Positions 32,462-41,251 of a DNA stretch of 64,000 nt are shown here, in pieces (the stretch's first letter is position 1; the number at the start of each line of letters is the position of its first letter). The position numbers were made by a program, and so were the translations under genes. A model generated the notes under the pieces. The model made no database searches. It saw nothing but the letters and a program-made list of their open reading frames with translations, and had not been told where the DNA came from. Source of the stretch: Parapusillimonas granuli (lineage in GTDB: Bacteria; Pseudomonadota; Gammaproteobacteria; Burkholderiales; Burkholderiaceae_B); assembly GCF_013416525.1 (NCBI RefSeq), contig NZ_JACCEM010000001.1:1-64000 (forward strand), in the 5' to 3' direction.

Positions 32462-32910
32462 TGCCGAATCGGTCAACCGAAACGGGGAAAGCAAGCGATG
32501 CCCTTCGGGTGATGGAGCTTTCTACAGCCATCACGCGGCTTTCCACGGCCAGGAATCAAGTGCTGAATCGCATGGCTGCTCCGTTTGGTTTGACCGCCGT
32601 GCAGATGATGGCACTACACCATGTGTCAGTCACTCCAGCATCTACGCCCAGCAATTTGGCTCGCAATCTGGCAGTCGATTCGGCTTCGGTGACCAGGCTG
32701 TTGGACCGTCTCGACAACAAGGGCATGATTCAAAGAGCGACACAGGAGCGTGTGGATCGCACGCAAGATCGTAGAGTTATCGAAATTGTCTTGACTGAAC
32801 GTGGGATCAACGTGATGCGTGAGTTGAATCCACATTGGCAATCCGCACTCTCGGAACTGACGGAGGCGTTCAAACAAAGCGAAATACATGGGTTGGCACT
32901 AACTGATTGA
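32458..32910 (+). CDS. MarR-family regulator
   Basis: A 150-aa winged-helix regulator: QVLNRMAAPFGLTAVQMMAL near residue 40, NLARNLAVDSASVTRLLDRL near 75 as recognition helix, and the wing DRTQDRRVIEIVLTERG. It is coupled to tetR by a 4-base overlap. Its end overlaps by 12 bases the end of the convergent relaxase gene, so it marks the edge of the inserted cargo. It may sense pump substrates. Confidence 0.9.
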   Translation: MMPNRSTETGKASDALRVMELSTAITRLSTARNQVLNRMAAPFGLTAVQMMALHHVSVTPASTPSNLARNLAVDSASVTRLLDRLDNKGMIQRATQERVDRTQDRRVIEIVLTERGINVMRELNPHWQSALSELTEAFKQSEIHGLALTD

Positions 32911-34893
32911 TAGACCGCGCTGCCGCCCAATCTCCCACGACACCCCGCCACCGCGTACCGTGGCGGCGATCTGCTGCCCCAGCCGCTGCTCGATCACCGG
33001 CTTCCACGGCACCAGCGAGAAACCCATGCCGTCATCGAGCATCGCGTAGCGCCCGCTGGCGAGCATGACGCTGCGGCGGTAGATGCCAGCCACACGCTGG
33101 CCGTCGGCCACCGGGCGATGCTCCAGGCCGGTATCGGCGGCTATGTCCTTCGCGGCTTGCGCCAGTTCCCGATTGCGCAGCGTGCCCAGCAGGTTGCGCG
33201 CCAGAATCACGCGCTGACCACGCCGCTCGGCCAGCCCCTGTTCGGCGAGAAAGTCGGCGCGCTGCTGCATCGCCTGCTTGGCCTCGCCACCAAAGCCCAG
33301 GTCGCCCAGGCCCGAGCCACCGCCGATCAACTGCTGGTCGAGCCAGGTGGCCCCGATCACGCGGGCCTGCCGCTCGATAGGCAGGTGCGATTTCAGCTCC
33401 ACGGCCACGCCGCCCAGGCGCTGCGCGTCGTAGCGGCGGCCCTGCTCGGGCAGGTCGCCCGGCACCTTCCATAGCCCTTCGGCCACGCGCTCAACGATGC
33501 CGGCACGGCGCAGGGCCTCCAGCCGGCGGACATGGGCGGCCACGACCTCCTGCGGGTCGCGTCCGGGGACGGCCTGGCCCTGTGCCACGGCCAGGTGGTG
33601 GTCGGTGCGGTACAGGCCATCGCTCGCCAGCGCGGCGATGTTCTTGTCGGCTGCGCGCACGTCGGCCGAGCCTTTCACCTCCACTACGGCACCAGTCGGG
33701 TAGTTCGCCAGCTCATCGTGGGCGTTGAGCGCGACGTAATGGGCCTTGCCGTCCACGCCGTCGATGACCAGATAGCCCCGGTCGCGCAGCTCGTCGGCCA
33801 GCCCCTTCGCGGCCACGCGGCCGAGGATGGTTCGGCCATCGTCCCCCGGCTCGAACACGGCCAGCTCGCGCGGCTCGCCGCGCATGGCCCGCTGCATCGT
33901 GCGGATGATGTCGCCACGCTCGCCCAGGGCGCGCAGGGTCTTTTCCGCATCGGCATGGATGGCCCAGGTGCCCGGCTGCGTCTCGTCGGCCAGGCCCAGG
34001 CGCTGCAAGCGTTGCAGGCGGCCGATCAGCAGCAGGCGCTGGCGTTGCAGCCGGGGTTCGTTGAGCCGTTTGACATGCACCAGGCCATCGCCGCCGGCCT
34101 CGCCTATCTCACGTTTGAGGGTGCGATCCAGGCTCGTCCACCGCTCTTGCTCCACCTCGCGCCCCAAGGTCTGCTGGATCTCCAGTTCGGTGCGCGGCCC
34201 CAGCCATTCGGTCGCCAGTTCGGAGGCCCGGTGCCGGAAGCCATCGGCGATGTAGTCGCCCGCGATGATGAGGTCTTTGCCGGTGTCGTCGCGCCCGCGC
34301 ACGACGATGTGCGTGTGCGGGTTGTCGGTGTTCCAGTGGTTGACCGCCACCCAATCGAGGCCGGTACCCAGGTCGGCCTCCATGCGGCCCATGAGGTGCC
34401 GCGTGTAGGTGCGCAGATCTTCCAGCTCCGCGCCATCCTCGGGCGAGAGGATGAAGCGGAAATGGTGCCGGTCGTCGGCGCAGTGCTCCTTGAAGGCGTC
34501 GAGGTCGGCGGTGTCGGTCTGTGGCCCATAGGCTTGGCCCGGCTCGCCGTCGCGGCCCACGCCGTCGCGCTCGATGTAGCGCAGGTGCTTGGCGAGCGAT
34601 TGCGAGCTGGCCCGCTGGTGATTGACCAGCAGCGTCTTGATGGTCACGCGCCGCGACATGGGCGTCAGCTTCGCCCCGGCAAAGCGCGCCGCCGTATGGC
34701 CGCGCCCCAAGCGCGATCCGGGCCGCTGGCCGGTGCCACCCGTCGCGCCAGGACGGCGCACCGTGGACTTGCCGCTGCCGGCCTTGCCCGCCTGCTTGAG
34801 CACCTTGGAAACGAAGCTCTGCCCCTGGCCCTTGCCCCGGTTCTTCGGGGCGCTGGGGCGCACGCGGAAATCGTCGTCGCGGCGGCCGCTCAT
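32899..34893 (-). CDS. VirD2-type relaxase with DUF3363 region
   Basis: A 664-aa relaxase that nicks the element at oriT and pilots the DNA. A basic N-terminus (1-75) is followed by the relaxase core with HHFRFILSPEDG (143-154) and the metal-binding histidines H186, H193 and H195 in NHWNTDNPHTHIVV. The C-terminal half (about 270-640) matches DUF3363 of Tn4371-family relaxases. ATG 34893 was chosen because the protein then starts MSGRRDDDFRVRP like relatives. It reads away from traF, leaving a 448-bp gap likely to hold oriT. Confidence 0.93.
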   Translation of the reverse strand: MSGRRDDDFRVRPSAPKNRGKGQGQSFVSKVLKQAGKAGSGKSTVRRPGATGGTGQRPGSRLGRGHTAARFAGAKLTPMSRRVTIKTLLVNHQRASSQSLAKHLRYIERDGVGRDGEPGQAYGPQTDTADLDAFKEHCADDRHHFRFILSPEDGAELEDLRTYTRHLMGRMEADLGTGLDWVAVNHWNTDNPHTHIVVRGRDDTGKDLIIAGDYIADGFRHRASELATEWLGPRTELEIQQTLGREVEQERWTSLDRTLKREIGEAGGDGLVHVKRLNEPRLQRQRLLLIGRLQRLQRLGLADETQPGTWAIHADAEKTLRALGERGDIIRTMQRAMRGEPRELAVFEPGDDGRTILGRVAAKGLADELRDRGYLVIDGVDGKAHYVALNAHDELANYPTGAVVEVKGSADVRAADKNIAALASDGLYRTDHHLAVAQGQAVPGRDPQEVVAAHVRRLEALRRAGIVERVAEGLWKVPGDLPEQGRRYDAQRLGGVAVELKSHLPIERQARVIGATWLDQQLIGGGSGLGDLGFGGEAKQAMQQRADFLAEQGLAERRGQRVILARNLLGTLRNRELAQAAKDIAADTGLEHRPVADGQRVAGIYRRSVMLASGRYAMLDDGMGFSLVPWKPVIEQRLGQQIAATVRGGGVSWEIGRQRGLSIS

Positions 34894-35341
34894 GGCTGCG
34901 CTTCCTGCAAGCTCTGGCGTGTCCTGTCGTGCGAAGCACGCGGACATGCCTGCATTGGCGCGGGCCTCGCGCCCCACGCGGCACGGCGGCGAAGCCGCTG
35001 CGTGCCGCGCCAACCCCACGTGCAGACTGGCTTTCGACGCGGCCCGGTGCCGCGTCCTTTTGTCTTGCCTTCCGCCTTTGCCCCTCGCTGGCGCTCCGGG
35101 CAGCGGCGGCCCGGCGGCGCTGCTGCGCGAGCAGCCAGCGCGCCGGCGAACGCGGCGACGGCCATAGGTCGGGCGCGTTCGAGGCAAGACGCCTGCACAT
35201 GGGAATGCAGCGCGAAATGCGGCGCCCGATACGAAGGATCGGCGCTTGCACTGCACGCGCGACGACATGCGGAAAGCCACGGGATCGGCACGCCCGATGG
35301 CACGACAAGATGCACGGCAACGTGCAGCGAGTCGGCGGCCA
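34894..35341. other. Gap upstream of the relaxase: candidate oriT region
   Basis: There is no supportable gene here. It contains a strong compound hairpin: CGCGGCACG (34977-34985) pairs with CGTGCCGCG (35001-35009), and inside it GCGGC (34986-34990) pairs with GCCGC (34994-34998). Origins of transfer usually lie next to the relaxase gene and contain such inverted repeats. The nick site itself cannot be identified by eye. Confidence 0.4.
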
Positions 35342-35941
35342 TCATGGGCGGGCCTCCAGCCAGATCGGGCGCGCGACGCCGATCACGGCGGATGCGCTGA
35401 CCGGCCCGAAATACCGGCTGTCGAACGACGCCGGATTGGTCACACTGAGCAGGAACAGTTCACCAGGCCGAAGCTGCCGACACTGCGGCCAGGATGCCAG
35501 CGGGCGGCCCAGCCGGTCGGCGGGCCGAACGGCAGCCACCGGCACGCCGTCGATCCACACCAGCGCATCGAAAACGCAAACGTGCTGTGGCGCGACTGCA
35601 CCCACGCGCTTGAGCAATGGCACGCGCGCCGGCAGGTAGCCGCGCTGCGCGGCCAGCGCGGCGGTGTCTGGCGGCAGCGTGGTCAGGACGATGCTGTCCA
35701 CGGACAACGGACGTGGCAGCGAGCCGGGCCGATGGTGCAGCGGATCGACGCGATACCAGCCTACGGGAACGCTGTCGGACGGGTTGTAGATCAGGCGCGG
35801 CAGCGGCTGCACGAAGGACGCCCAGGCCAGCGCAGCGAGGCCGCAGGCGGCGAGGCCCGCGAGCACGATGCGAGCGCGCAAGCGTGAGCGGGCGTGCGAG
35901 CGAGGACGCGGCGCGGTGCCGCCAGTGGAAACGGCGGTCAT
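35342..35941 (-). CDS. traF: TraF, S26 signal-peptidase-like pilin-maturation protease
   Basis: A 199-aa membrane protease with one span at about 24-44. The catalytic Ser57 lies in NPSDSVPVGWY and the probable general base Lys111 in ARVPLLKRVGA. C-terminal box E (FDSRYFGPV) is present. In IncP-like systems TraF cleaves and cyclises TrbC pilin. The gene overlaps the DUF2840 gene by 4 bases. Confidence 0.93.
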   Translation of the reverse strand: MTAVSTGGTAPRPRSHARSRLRARIVLAGLAACGLAALAWASFVQPLPRLIYNPSDSVPVGWYRVDPLHHRPGSLPRPLSVDSIVLTTLPPDTAALAAQRGYLPARVPLLKRVGAVAPQHVCVFDALVWIDGVPVAAVRPADRLGRPLASWPQCRQLRPGELFLLSVTNPASFDSRYFGPVSASAVIGVARPIWLEARP

Positions 35942-36471
35942 GGCAGCGCCCTCCCGGTCAGCCAGGCGGCGTGCCGCTCGGCGGTGTATTCGGGCAGCGG
36001 CAGGCGCGCGGCGAGCCGGTTGGCGAGCGTGCGCCAGTACGCGGGCGAAACGGCGACAGGCGCGATGCCCAGCGCCTCGATGGCGTCGATGCGCTCCAGC
36101 ACGGCGCGCACTTGCCCGTCGCCCTCGGCGTGCAGCAGCAGGCGCGCGCCGGGCTGCACGCCGGGGATGCGCTGCGCCGCGTCCAGCGGTGTGCAGGCTT
36201 GCATCACCATGAGCTGCCAGCGCACGGTGCCGAAATCGTTGGACTGCCAGCGCACGCGGCAGAACACCGCGCCCGGCAGGAACACCGCGCTGCGCCGCCA
36301 GCGGTCGAGCTGGTGCGTGCGCGCGGGTTCGCCGAAGCGCAGGTAGAGCTTGAAACGGGCCTCGATGTAGGCCAGCGCCACGCGCGTCAGCGGCGCGCTG
36401 GCGGGCTGGCCGACAGGCGCAGCCAGCGCAGCCGTGGCCGCGACGGCGGCAGGCGAAGCGGATGCGGTCAT
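35938..36471 (-). CDS. DUF2840 protein
   Basis: A 177-aa protein with a poorly conserved Ala-rich start. A core follows (LTRVALAYIEARFKLYLRFG, WRRSAVFLPGAVFCRVRWQS, and GVQPGARLLLHAEGDGQVRA) matching the DUF2840 family found upstream of traF in Tn4371-like elements. Its function is unknown. It overlaps both neighbours by 4 bases, so it belongs to the parA-traF transcript. Confidence 0.85.
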   Translation of the reverse strand: MTASASPAAVAATAALAAPVGQPASAPLTRVALAYIEARFKLYLRFGEPARTHQLDRWRRSAVFLPGAVFCRVRWQSNDFGTVRWQLMVMQACTPLDAAQRIPGVQPGARLLLHAEGDGQVRAVLERIDAIEALGIAPVAVSPAYWRTLANRLAARLPLPEYTAERHAAWLTGRALP

Positions 36472-36752
36472 GGTGTGTTCTCCCTGTGGTTCTCGGGAAA
36501 CTCCCGCTCCAGCAGGCCGCGCAGCAGGTCGGCCACGGTCACGCCTTGCGTGAAGGCCGATACCTTGATGCGTGCCCGCATGGCGGGCGTGATGTCGAGG
36601 GTGAGGCGGGCCGTGTAGAGGTCGCCCTTGCCCAGCGCATCGGCATCGCCTTGCCGAATCCACGCCTCGGCGTGCGGATTCGCGGGCGGACGCGCGCCGA
36701 TGCCGACGCGCTTTGCCGCACGTTTGCTGTTCGGTGGTGGCTTCGCTGTCAT
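36468..36752 (-). CDS. ParB-like / ribbon-helix-helix partner of ParA
   Basis: A 94-aa basic protein: an unstructured N-terminus, then LYTARLTLDITPAMRARIKV and TVADLLRGLLEREFPEN, typical of the ribbon-helix-helix centromere-binding partners of small ParA ATPases. It directly follows parA with a 4-base overlap. The AGTTAG repeats near 37485-37515 might be its binding sites. Confidence 0.82.
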   Translation of the reverse strand: MTAKPPPNSKRAAKRVGIGARPPANPHAEAWIRQGDADALGKGDLYTARLTLDITPAMRARIKVSAFTQGVTVADLLRGLLEREFPENHRENTP

Positions 36753-37387
36753 GTCGTCAACCGCAGCAGTTCATCCACAAGGGCGGTGATTTCCCGTGCG
36801 GCGGCGCTGTCCGGCGCCGTCTCGCGTGCAAGCCGGCCAGCGGCCACGCTGTCGGCGAACACGATGCGCTGATGCACTTCCGCGCGCAGCGCAGGAAGTG
36901 GCTGGTCAGCGAGCGCCTGGCGCGCTTCGCGCCCGATCACGGTGGTACTGACGCGCCGGTTGATGACGAAGGCCGCGCGCAGCGCAGGCCGAAAGACTTG
37001 CGCCTCGCGGATCAGTGCGACCATCTCGGCGCTGGCCCACAGGTCATACGGGCTGGGTTGCACCGGGATCAGTACGCGCTCGGCCGCCAGCAGCGCGGAG
37101 CGCGCCAAGGCGGCGATGCGCGGCGGCCCGTCGATGACGACGTGATCGGCCCGCCTGGCGAGTTCTGGCGCTTCCTGATGCAGCGTTTCGCGTGCGAGGC
37201 CCACGGCGCTGAAAAGCCGTGGCAAGCCCTGCTGGCTTCTGCGTTGCGTCCAGTCCAGCGATGAACCCTGCGGGTCGGCGTCCAGCAGCACGACGTGCTG
37301 GCCGCGCATCGCCAGCTCGCCGGCGATGTGGGTGGCGAGCGTGGTCTTGCCCACGCCGCCCTTTTGATTGAGCAGCGCGACGATCAT
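36749..37387 (-). CDS. parA: ParA-family partition ATPase
   Basis: A 212-aa Walker-type ATPase with the deviant P-loop KGGVGKTT at 9-16, the LLDADPQGSSLDW signature and HVVIDGPPRI (Walker B region). It probably stabilises the excised circular form of the ICE with the small protein downstream. It is preceded by the iteron-bearing region and lies in the repA-parA segment typical of this family. Confidence 0.95.
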   Translation of the reverse strand: MIVALLNQKGGVGKTTLATHIAGELAMRGQHVVLLDADPQGSSLDWTQRRSQQGLPRLFSAVGLARETLHQEAPELARRADHVVIDGPPRIAALARSALLAAERVLIPVQPSPYDLWASAEMVALIREAQVFRPALRAAFVINRRVSTTVIGREARQALADQPLPALRAEVHQRIVFADSVAAGRLARETAPDSAAAREITALVDELLRLTT

Positions 37388-37448
37388 GGCCTGGCCCTCC
37401 TTGCTGGAAAGCCCGGCTGTCGCTGCTGCGTTGGTGGCCGCGCGGCGG

Positions 37449-37617
37449 TTATCCACCGCAGCGGCGTTTCCCTACTAAAAGTTAGAGAATTTAAGTTAGG
37501 GAAGTTAGAGGGCGCGGAAACCCAGTGCTGGCGCGGGTTTGCGGCCGATTTTGTTGCCTGATAGCACGATAGTTCGTTGCCTGATAGCACGATACTTCTG
37601 TTGCCCGATAGCACGAG
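37449..37617. repeat. Iterons and DnaA-box-like site between parA and repA: candidate oriV
   Basis: Three copies of GTTGCCTGATAGCACGA (third copy GTTGCCCGATAGCACGA) start at 37553, 37576 and 37600, with spacings of 23 and 24 bp. About 100 bp away, TTATCCACC (37449-37457) differs by one base from a DnaA box, and AGTTAG occurs three times around 37485-37515. Together with repA this looks like a replication origin, consistent with reports that some ICEs replicate after excision. Confidence 0.65.
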
Positions 37618-37640
37618 TCCGTCCACAGGCTCTCCCGCAG

Positions 37641-38498
37641 TTATCCCCGTGCCGTGGACGGCACGGGCCGGAACGTGAGCAGCGGCGACGAAAGCCCGGA
37701 GACGTGCTCGATGCCCAAGTGGTAGCCGGGCAAGGACTGCCGCCCGACCAATGCCCGCAGGTCGGCGGCGAAGTCGTAGTAGCGCGCCACGCTGCCCGAT
37801 TTGCGGTACAGGTGCTGAAAGTCGAACTGCCAGCCGTGTTCCTGCTTGCCGCCGTGCTTGCGCACCAGGCGGTACAGCCACCGCTCTATGCCACCGGTCA
37901 ATCGGAAATACGCCGGGTCGATGGTCAGCACCAGGGCGGCGTCGATCACGCCCGCATAGAACCAGTCCGGCAGGATCAGTTCGATGCCCAGCGGCGTGCC
38001 GCTGGCATCGGCCAGTTCCTTCCATTCGTTGATCCATGAGAAGCGATGCAGGCGCCGCCCGGTCGTCTCGCGGATGGATGTGGCTACCGTCGTCGATTGC
38101 AGGCGATCCAGGGCCGCTTTGAGGCGCTGGTAGTCGCGCAGCGACGTGCCGCGGCCGATGAAACGCAGGATCTCGTAGGGCGTGGCCTGCATCAGCCGCG
38201 ACGGGCGCAGGCCCGCGTCGCGGGCTTCCACGATCTGCGAGGCTGCCCATATCAGCACGTCCGCGTCCCAAATCGTGGCGATGCCGTGCTCGGCTGTGCC
38301 CTCCACGCGGATCGTGACGTTGCCGGCCCGGAAGTCGATTGGCGCAACGCGCCGAGACTTCGCCAGCGAGAAGAACGGAAAGGCCATCAAGTCCTGGCTG
38401 TCGCGCGGCGCCATGTCGCCCGGCAAGGCGCGGAACAGGTCGAGCTGTTCGCGCTCTTGCATCGGCCGCTGCCGCACGGGCAGCGCGGGGCTGGACAT
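37641..38498 (-). CDS. repA: RepA-like replication initiator
   Basis: A 285-aa protein similar to plasmid RepA initiators of the IncW/Tn4371 type. It has a central winged-helix region (ATPYEILRFIGRGTSLRDYQ, then LKAALDRLQSTTVATSI) and a C-terminal part (IERWLYRLVRKHGGKQEHGW). I chose ATG 38498, where the protein gains normal composition and family start. Its presumed binding sites are the iterons just beyond its stop codon. Confidence 0.88.
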   Translation of the reverse strand: MSSPALPVRQRPMQEREQLDLFRALPGDMAPRDSQDLMAFPFFSLAKSRRVAPIDFRAGNVTIRVEGTAEHGIATIWDADVLIWAASQIVEARDAGLRPSRLMQATPYEILRFIGRGTSLRDYQRLKAALDRLQSTTVATSIRETTGRRLHRFSWINEWKELADASGTPLGIELILPDWFYAGVIDAALVLTIDPAYFRLTGGIERWLYRLVRKHGGKQEHGWQFDFQHLYRKSGSVARYYDFAADLRALVGRQSLPGYHLGIEHVSGLSSPLLTFRPVPSTARG

Positions 38499-38524
38499 GG
38501 CGATGGCCTGACGCGCGCCAGCGA

Positions 38525-38806
38525 TCAGCGCGCACGGCTGTCCGCCGAGTGGTGCTCGGCGTACTCGGGATCGGAAGTCGTCTCGAAGCTGCGGTCGGCG
38601 GCCCAAGCATCAAGGTCGGCCACGGCGTACATGACGCGCCGGCCGAACTTGCGAAAGCGTGGGCCGCCGCCGATCACGCGCTGCTTTTCCAGCGTGCGCG
38701 GCGACAGGCGCAGGTACTCGGCGGCTTCGTCGTTGGTGAGGTAACGCTGCGGCTGCGCGGCAGCGGTCGAGACAGTGGCGGCAGGCCGCAAGGGAGCGGG
38801 ACGCAT
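38525..38806 (-). CDS. AlpA/MerR-like helix-turn-helix protein
   Basis: A 93-aa DNA-binding protein. The core LTNDEAAEYLRLSPRTLEKQ, followed by GGPRFRKFGRRVMYAVADLD, is the excisionase/AlpA-type winged HTH. It precedes repA and may regulate replication or excision. The start at 38806 follows the usual family N-terminus; an upstream methionine is less likely. Confidence 0.88.
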   Translation of the reverse strand: MRPAPLRPAATVSTAAAQPQRYLTNDEAAEYLRLSPRTLEKQRVIGGGPRFRKFGRRVMYAVADLDAWAADRSFETTSDPEYAEHHSADSRAR

Positions 38807-38889
38807 GGTGTGAACCTCCATCGTTTGAAAACGCCCGGCCACACAGCGCGACCGGATAGAGGCAGTCTCAAGAAACGAGGGGTTTTCGA

Positions 38890-39663
38890 TCAGGGACGTT
38901 TTGCGTCGGCTGCAAAACGTCCCTTCTCAAGCGGCGCAAGCTGTGCTAGGCGGCGATAGCCGCCGCGCATCAGCGCATCGCCGCGCCGTACCAGACGGCG
39001 CACGCGGGCGCGCAGATCACCGTCGGCGTGCCAGTCGGCCGCCACGGCATCGGCGCCGAACAGCCCTTCGGCGATTTCGCGCAAGGACGCGCCCGCCAGG
39101 GCTGCGTCGAGCGCCTGCAAGGTGTGCAGTTCCAGCAGCGCGGCGAGTGTCGGCCGGGGCTTGGCATCGGCCAGGTCTGAGCTGGGCACATACCCGCGTG
39201 CAAGCGCAGTAGCGCCGCCGCGGTGGGCATAGGCGACAGCCATGCCGTCCTCCAGGCCAGGCGCCAGCGCGAAGCGCGCGCATCGGCCAGGGCTGCGCGC
39301 GATCAGCGCCAGCCCTTTACCGTCATGCAGCAGTTGCTTGTGCCCAGGGATGTGCCAGAAGGCAAAGACCGCCGCATCGAGCGGCGGGTCGGCGTCGGGA
39401 TAGAGCTGCACCACGGCAGCGTGGCCGGGCAGCCAGGCTGGATGCGCGTCGCGCGCATCCAGCACCGGGTCTTCCAGAAGGCGCAAGCCCCAGCGATGTG
39501 CCGCGTCCTGTGCCGCCTGCGGCCGGCGATGACGGCGCAGCCAGTCGAGCCGGTAGTCGGGGTGCCTGCGCAGGTATTCCCAGGCGAGCGCAAGGTCGTC
39601 CAAGTGCAGCGCGTACAGGTACGCGGCAGTCGGATACCAAGGCTCGGCGCTGCGATCGACCAT
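38890..39663 (-). CDS. DUF2285-type protein
   Basis: A 257-aa protein with the layout of the DUF2285 family common upstream of repA in Tn4371-like ICEs. It opens WYPTAAYLYALHLDDLALAW, with EYLRRHPDYRLDWLRR next. The C-terminal DUF2285 part contains LLELHTLQALDAALAGASLR and VRRLVRRGDALMRGGYRRLA. It is probably DNA-associated; its role is unknown. It is the first gene of the leftward run to parA and traF. The 310 bases upstream (39664-39973) contain no recognisable gene. Confidence 0.85.
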   Translation of the reverse strand: MVDRSAEPWYPTAAYLYALHLDDLALAWEYLRRHPDYRLDWLRRHRRPQAAQDAAHRWGLRLLEDPVLDARDAHPAWLPGHAAVVQLYPDADPPLDAAVFAFWHIPGHKQLLHDGKGLALIARSPGRCARFALAPGLEDGMAVAYAHRGGATALARGYVPSSDLADAKPRPTLAALLELHTLQALDAALAGASLREIAEGLFGADAVAADWHADGDLRARVRRLVRRGDALMRGGYRRLAQLAPLEKGRFAADAKRP

Positions 39664-39973
39664 GACGCAACCTCCCTGCGAACAGGACGGGCCGCCACGG
39701 AAGAACTACGCGCTACATCGGTATCGTCAGAACGTCATGGGTTAAAAAGATGGATGGGGCTGTCAAGACCGATTGGCTCCGATGCGTTGCGGTAGTCGTC
39801 TCAATGGCGGGGCAGCAGCGCCCCGGCCGTGGGACGCCGTACCGTCCAGCCTGCCGCAGCCCGCGCGGGGCATCATGTCTATTTGGATCAGACTGGCGCG
39901 GCTATGCCGCAAGAATCCCGATTGAGACTTGCCCGGTATGACACCAGACTGAAATAGTCACAGTGCGCGGGGT

Positions 39974-40324
39974 TCAGTCCGGGATGGCCCCGTCCTGCTC
40001 GGCCAAGCGGGTGTATTCCGACAGCGTGCGCTTGGGCCGGAAATAGAGGTCACGCAGTACGGGCCGCTTGAGCGGCCCGACGATGGATGCCAGGTCGGAC
40101 AGTTTGACGGTGCCTTGTGCCGGCATCCCTAACCCCAAGTCAATGAGGCCCCAGGCGGTGTCGCCGTCGGCGGGGTCGAGCGCGGCCAGCAGCCAGGTCA
40201 CATGCGCGTCCGGCGTGAACAGCCGCACCACGGGCACCGGGTCGATGGCCCGGCCAGCGGCACGGGCCTCGCCGTTGGCGAGCAGTTGCGCGCGCTCCGG
40301 GGCGGTGGTGAGTGGCTGGGGCAT
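39974..40324 (-). CDS. DUF2958 protein, copy 1
   Basis: A 116-aa protein (RAQLLANGEARAAGRAIDPV, then VVRLFTPDAHVTWLLAALDP and GLIDLGLGMPAQGTVKLSDL) of the DUF2958 family, widespread on conjugative elements and of unknown function. A second member with the same key motifs lies at 46556-46906. It has normal length, and starts at the methionine followed by the conserved core. Confidence 0.88.
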   Translation of the reverse strand: MPQPLTTAPERAQLLANGEARAAGRAIDPVPVVRLFTPDAHVTWLLAALDPADGDTAWGLIDLGLGMPAQGTVKLSDLASIVGPLKRPVLRDLYFRPKRTLSEYTRLAEQDGAIPD

Positions 40325-40567
40325 GGTCGGCAATCCCACAAATCCAATGTTGCACGAACACGGTTTCACGGCGAAGCGCAGAACCGCCAAACCGGATTTG
40401 CGCCTTCGTGCGCAAGCACGGATGCGGTTCCGTGGCTTTACTGGAACCCGCCGATGCGGATTTCCGTAAAGGCACGAAAACGGAGAACAACACCAAATGA
40501 ACACTATAGATTGTAGTCCTATAGGGCGCAATGGGCTGTCATCTTGGTTTTTGAAGGGAAACCATAG

Positions 40568-40873
40568 GTGGCGGCTGGGTATTCATTGGCAAAGGCGTTA
40601 AAGACGATCAGAAAGGCGCGTGGCTTGAGCCAGGAAGCCTTCTCTGACGTGTCCAGCCGCACCTATATGAGTACCCTCGAACGCGATCTGAAAAGCCCGA
40701 CCTTCCACAAGCTGGCGGAGTTGTGCGAGGTGATGGAGATCCACCCGCTCACGCTGCTGACGCTGGCCTATGCGGGCAACAGCCCGAGCAAGGCCGACGA
40801 GCTGCTGGCGCAGGTGCGCCAGGAGCTAGAGGCGGTGTTGAGCGAACGCGACGCGGCGAAGCCGCGTGCGTGA
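40568..40873 (+). CDS. XRE-family regulator
   Basis: A 101-aa protein with a GTG start and an AAGGGA-type ribosome-binding site. The HTH core is ALKTIRKARGLSQEAFSDVS, then RTYMSTLERDLKSPTFHKLA. It is the only plus-strand gene in this part of the ICE. It is divergent from the DUF2958/DUF2285 run and convergent with DUF736. It could be the master switch of ICE maintenance versus transfer, as similar XRE proteins are elsewhere; that is inference. Confidence 0.88.
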   Translation: MAAGYSLAKALKTIRKARGLSQEAFSDVSSRTYMSTLERDLKSPTFHKLAELCEVMEIHPLTLLTLAYAGNSPSKADELLAQVRQELEAVLSERDAAKPRA

Positions 40874-40936
40874 TGCGGTGATGTGCTGCGATCAGCAGCA
40901 CAGCGCCCCGCCGCGATGGGCGGGGCGCTGCGGCGG

Positions 40937-41251
40937 TCACGCCGCCTGGGGCTTGCTGCGCGACCAGATCAGGTCGTGCGTGCCGTCCTCGCCTTCGATC
41001 AGGCGGGCATAGACTGGCGCCGGGAACGAAGGATCGTCAATGCTCACGGACTTGTAATCCCGCCCGGCCTCGCTTTTCTTGTTCCATGCCGCGCCGATGT
41101 CGTGACCGGCGGCCTGGAGCCGGAAGTCGGGAGCGTTCTCGCTGCTGCCCTTGTCGTTGGGAACCAGCTTGACCTTGACATTGAGCGTCAGGGTGCGAAG
41201 CGTGCCGGTGAAGCCGTCTTTGTCTGCGGTGAAGGTGCCGATGTTGGCCAT
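40937..41251 (-). CDS. DUF736 protein
   Basis: A 104-aa protein matching DUF736: [40 protein letters not shown], and [20 protein letters not shown]. It is very common on plasmids and ICEs of Proteobacteria and its function is unknown. ATG 41251 was chosen by family start and a GGAGAA box close upstream. Confidence 0.9.
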   Translation of the reverse strand: MANIGTFTADKDGFTGTLRTLTLNVKVKLVPNDKGSSENAPDFRLQAAGHDIGAAWNKKSEAGRDYKSVSIDDPSFPAPVYARLIEGEDGTHDLIWSRSKPQAA

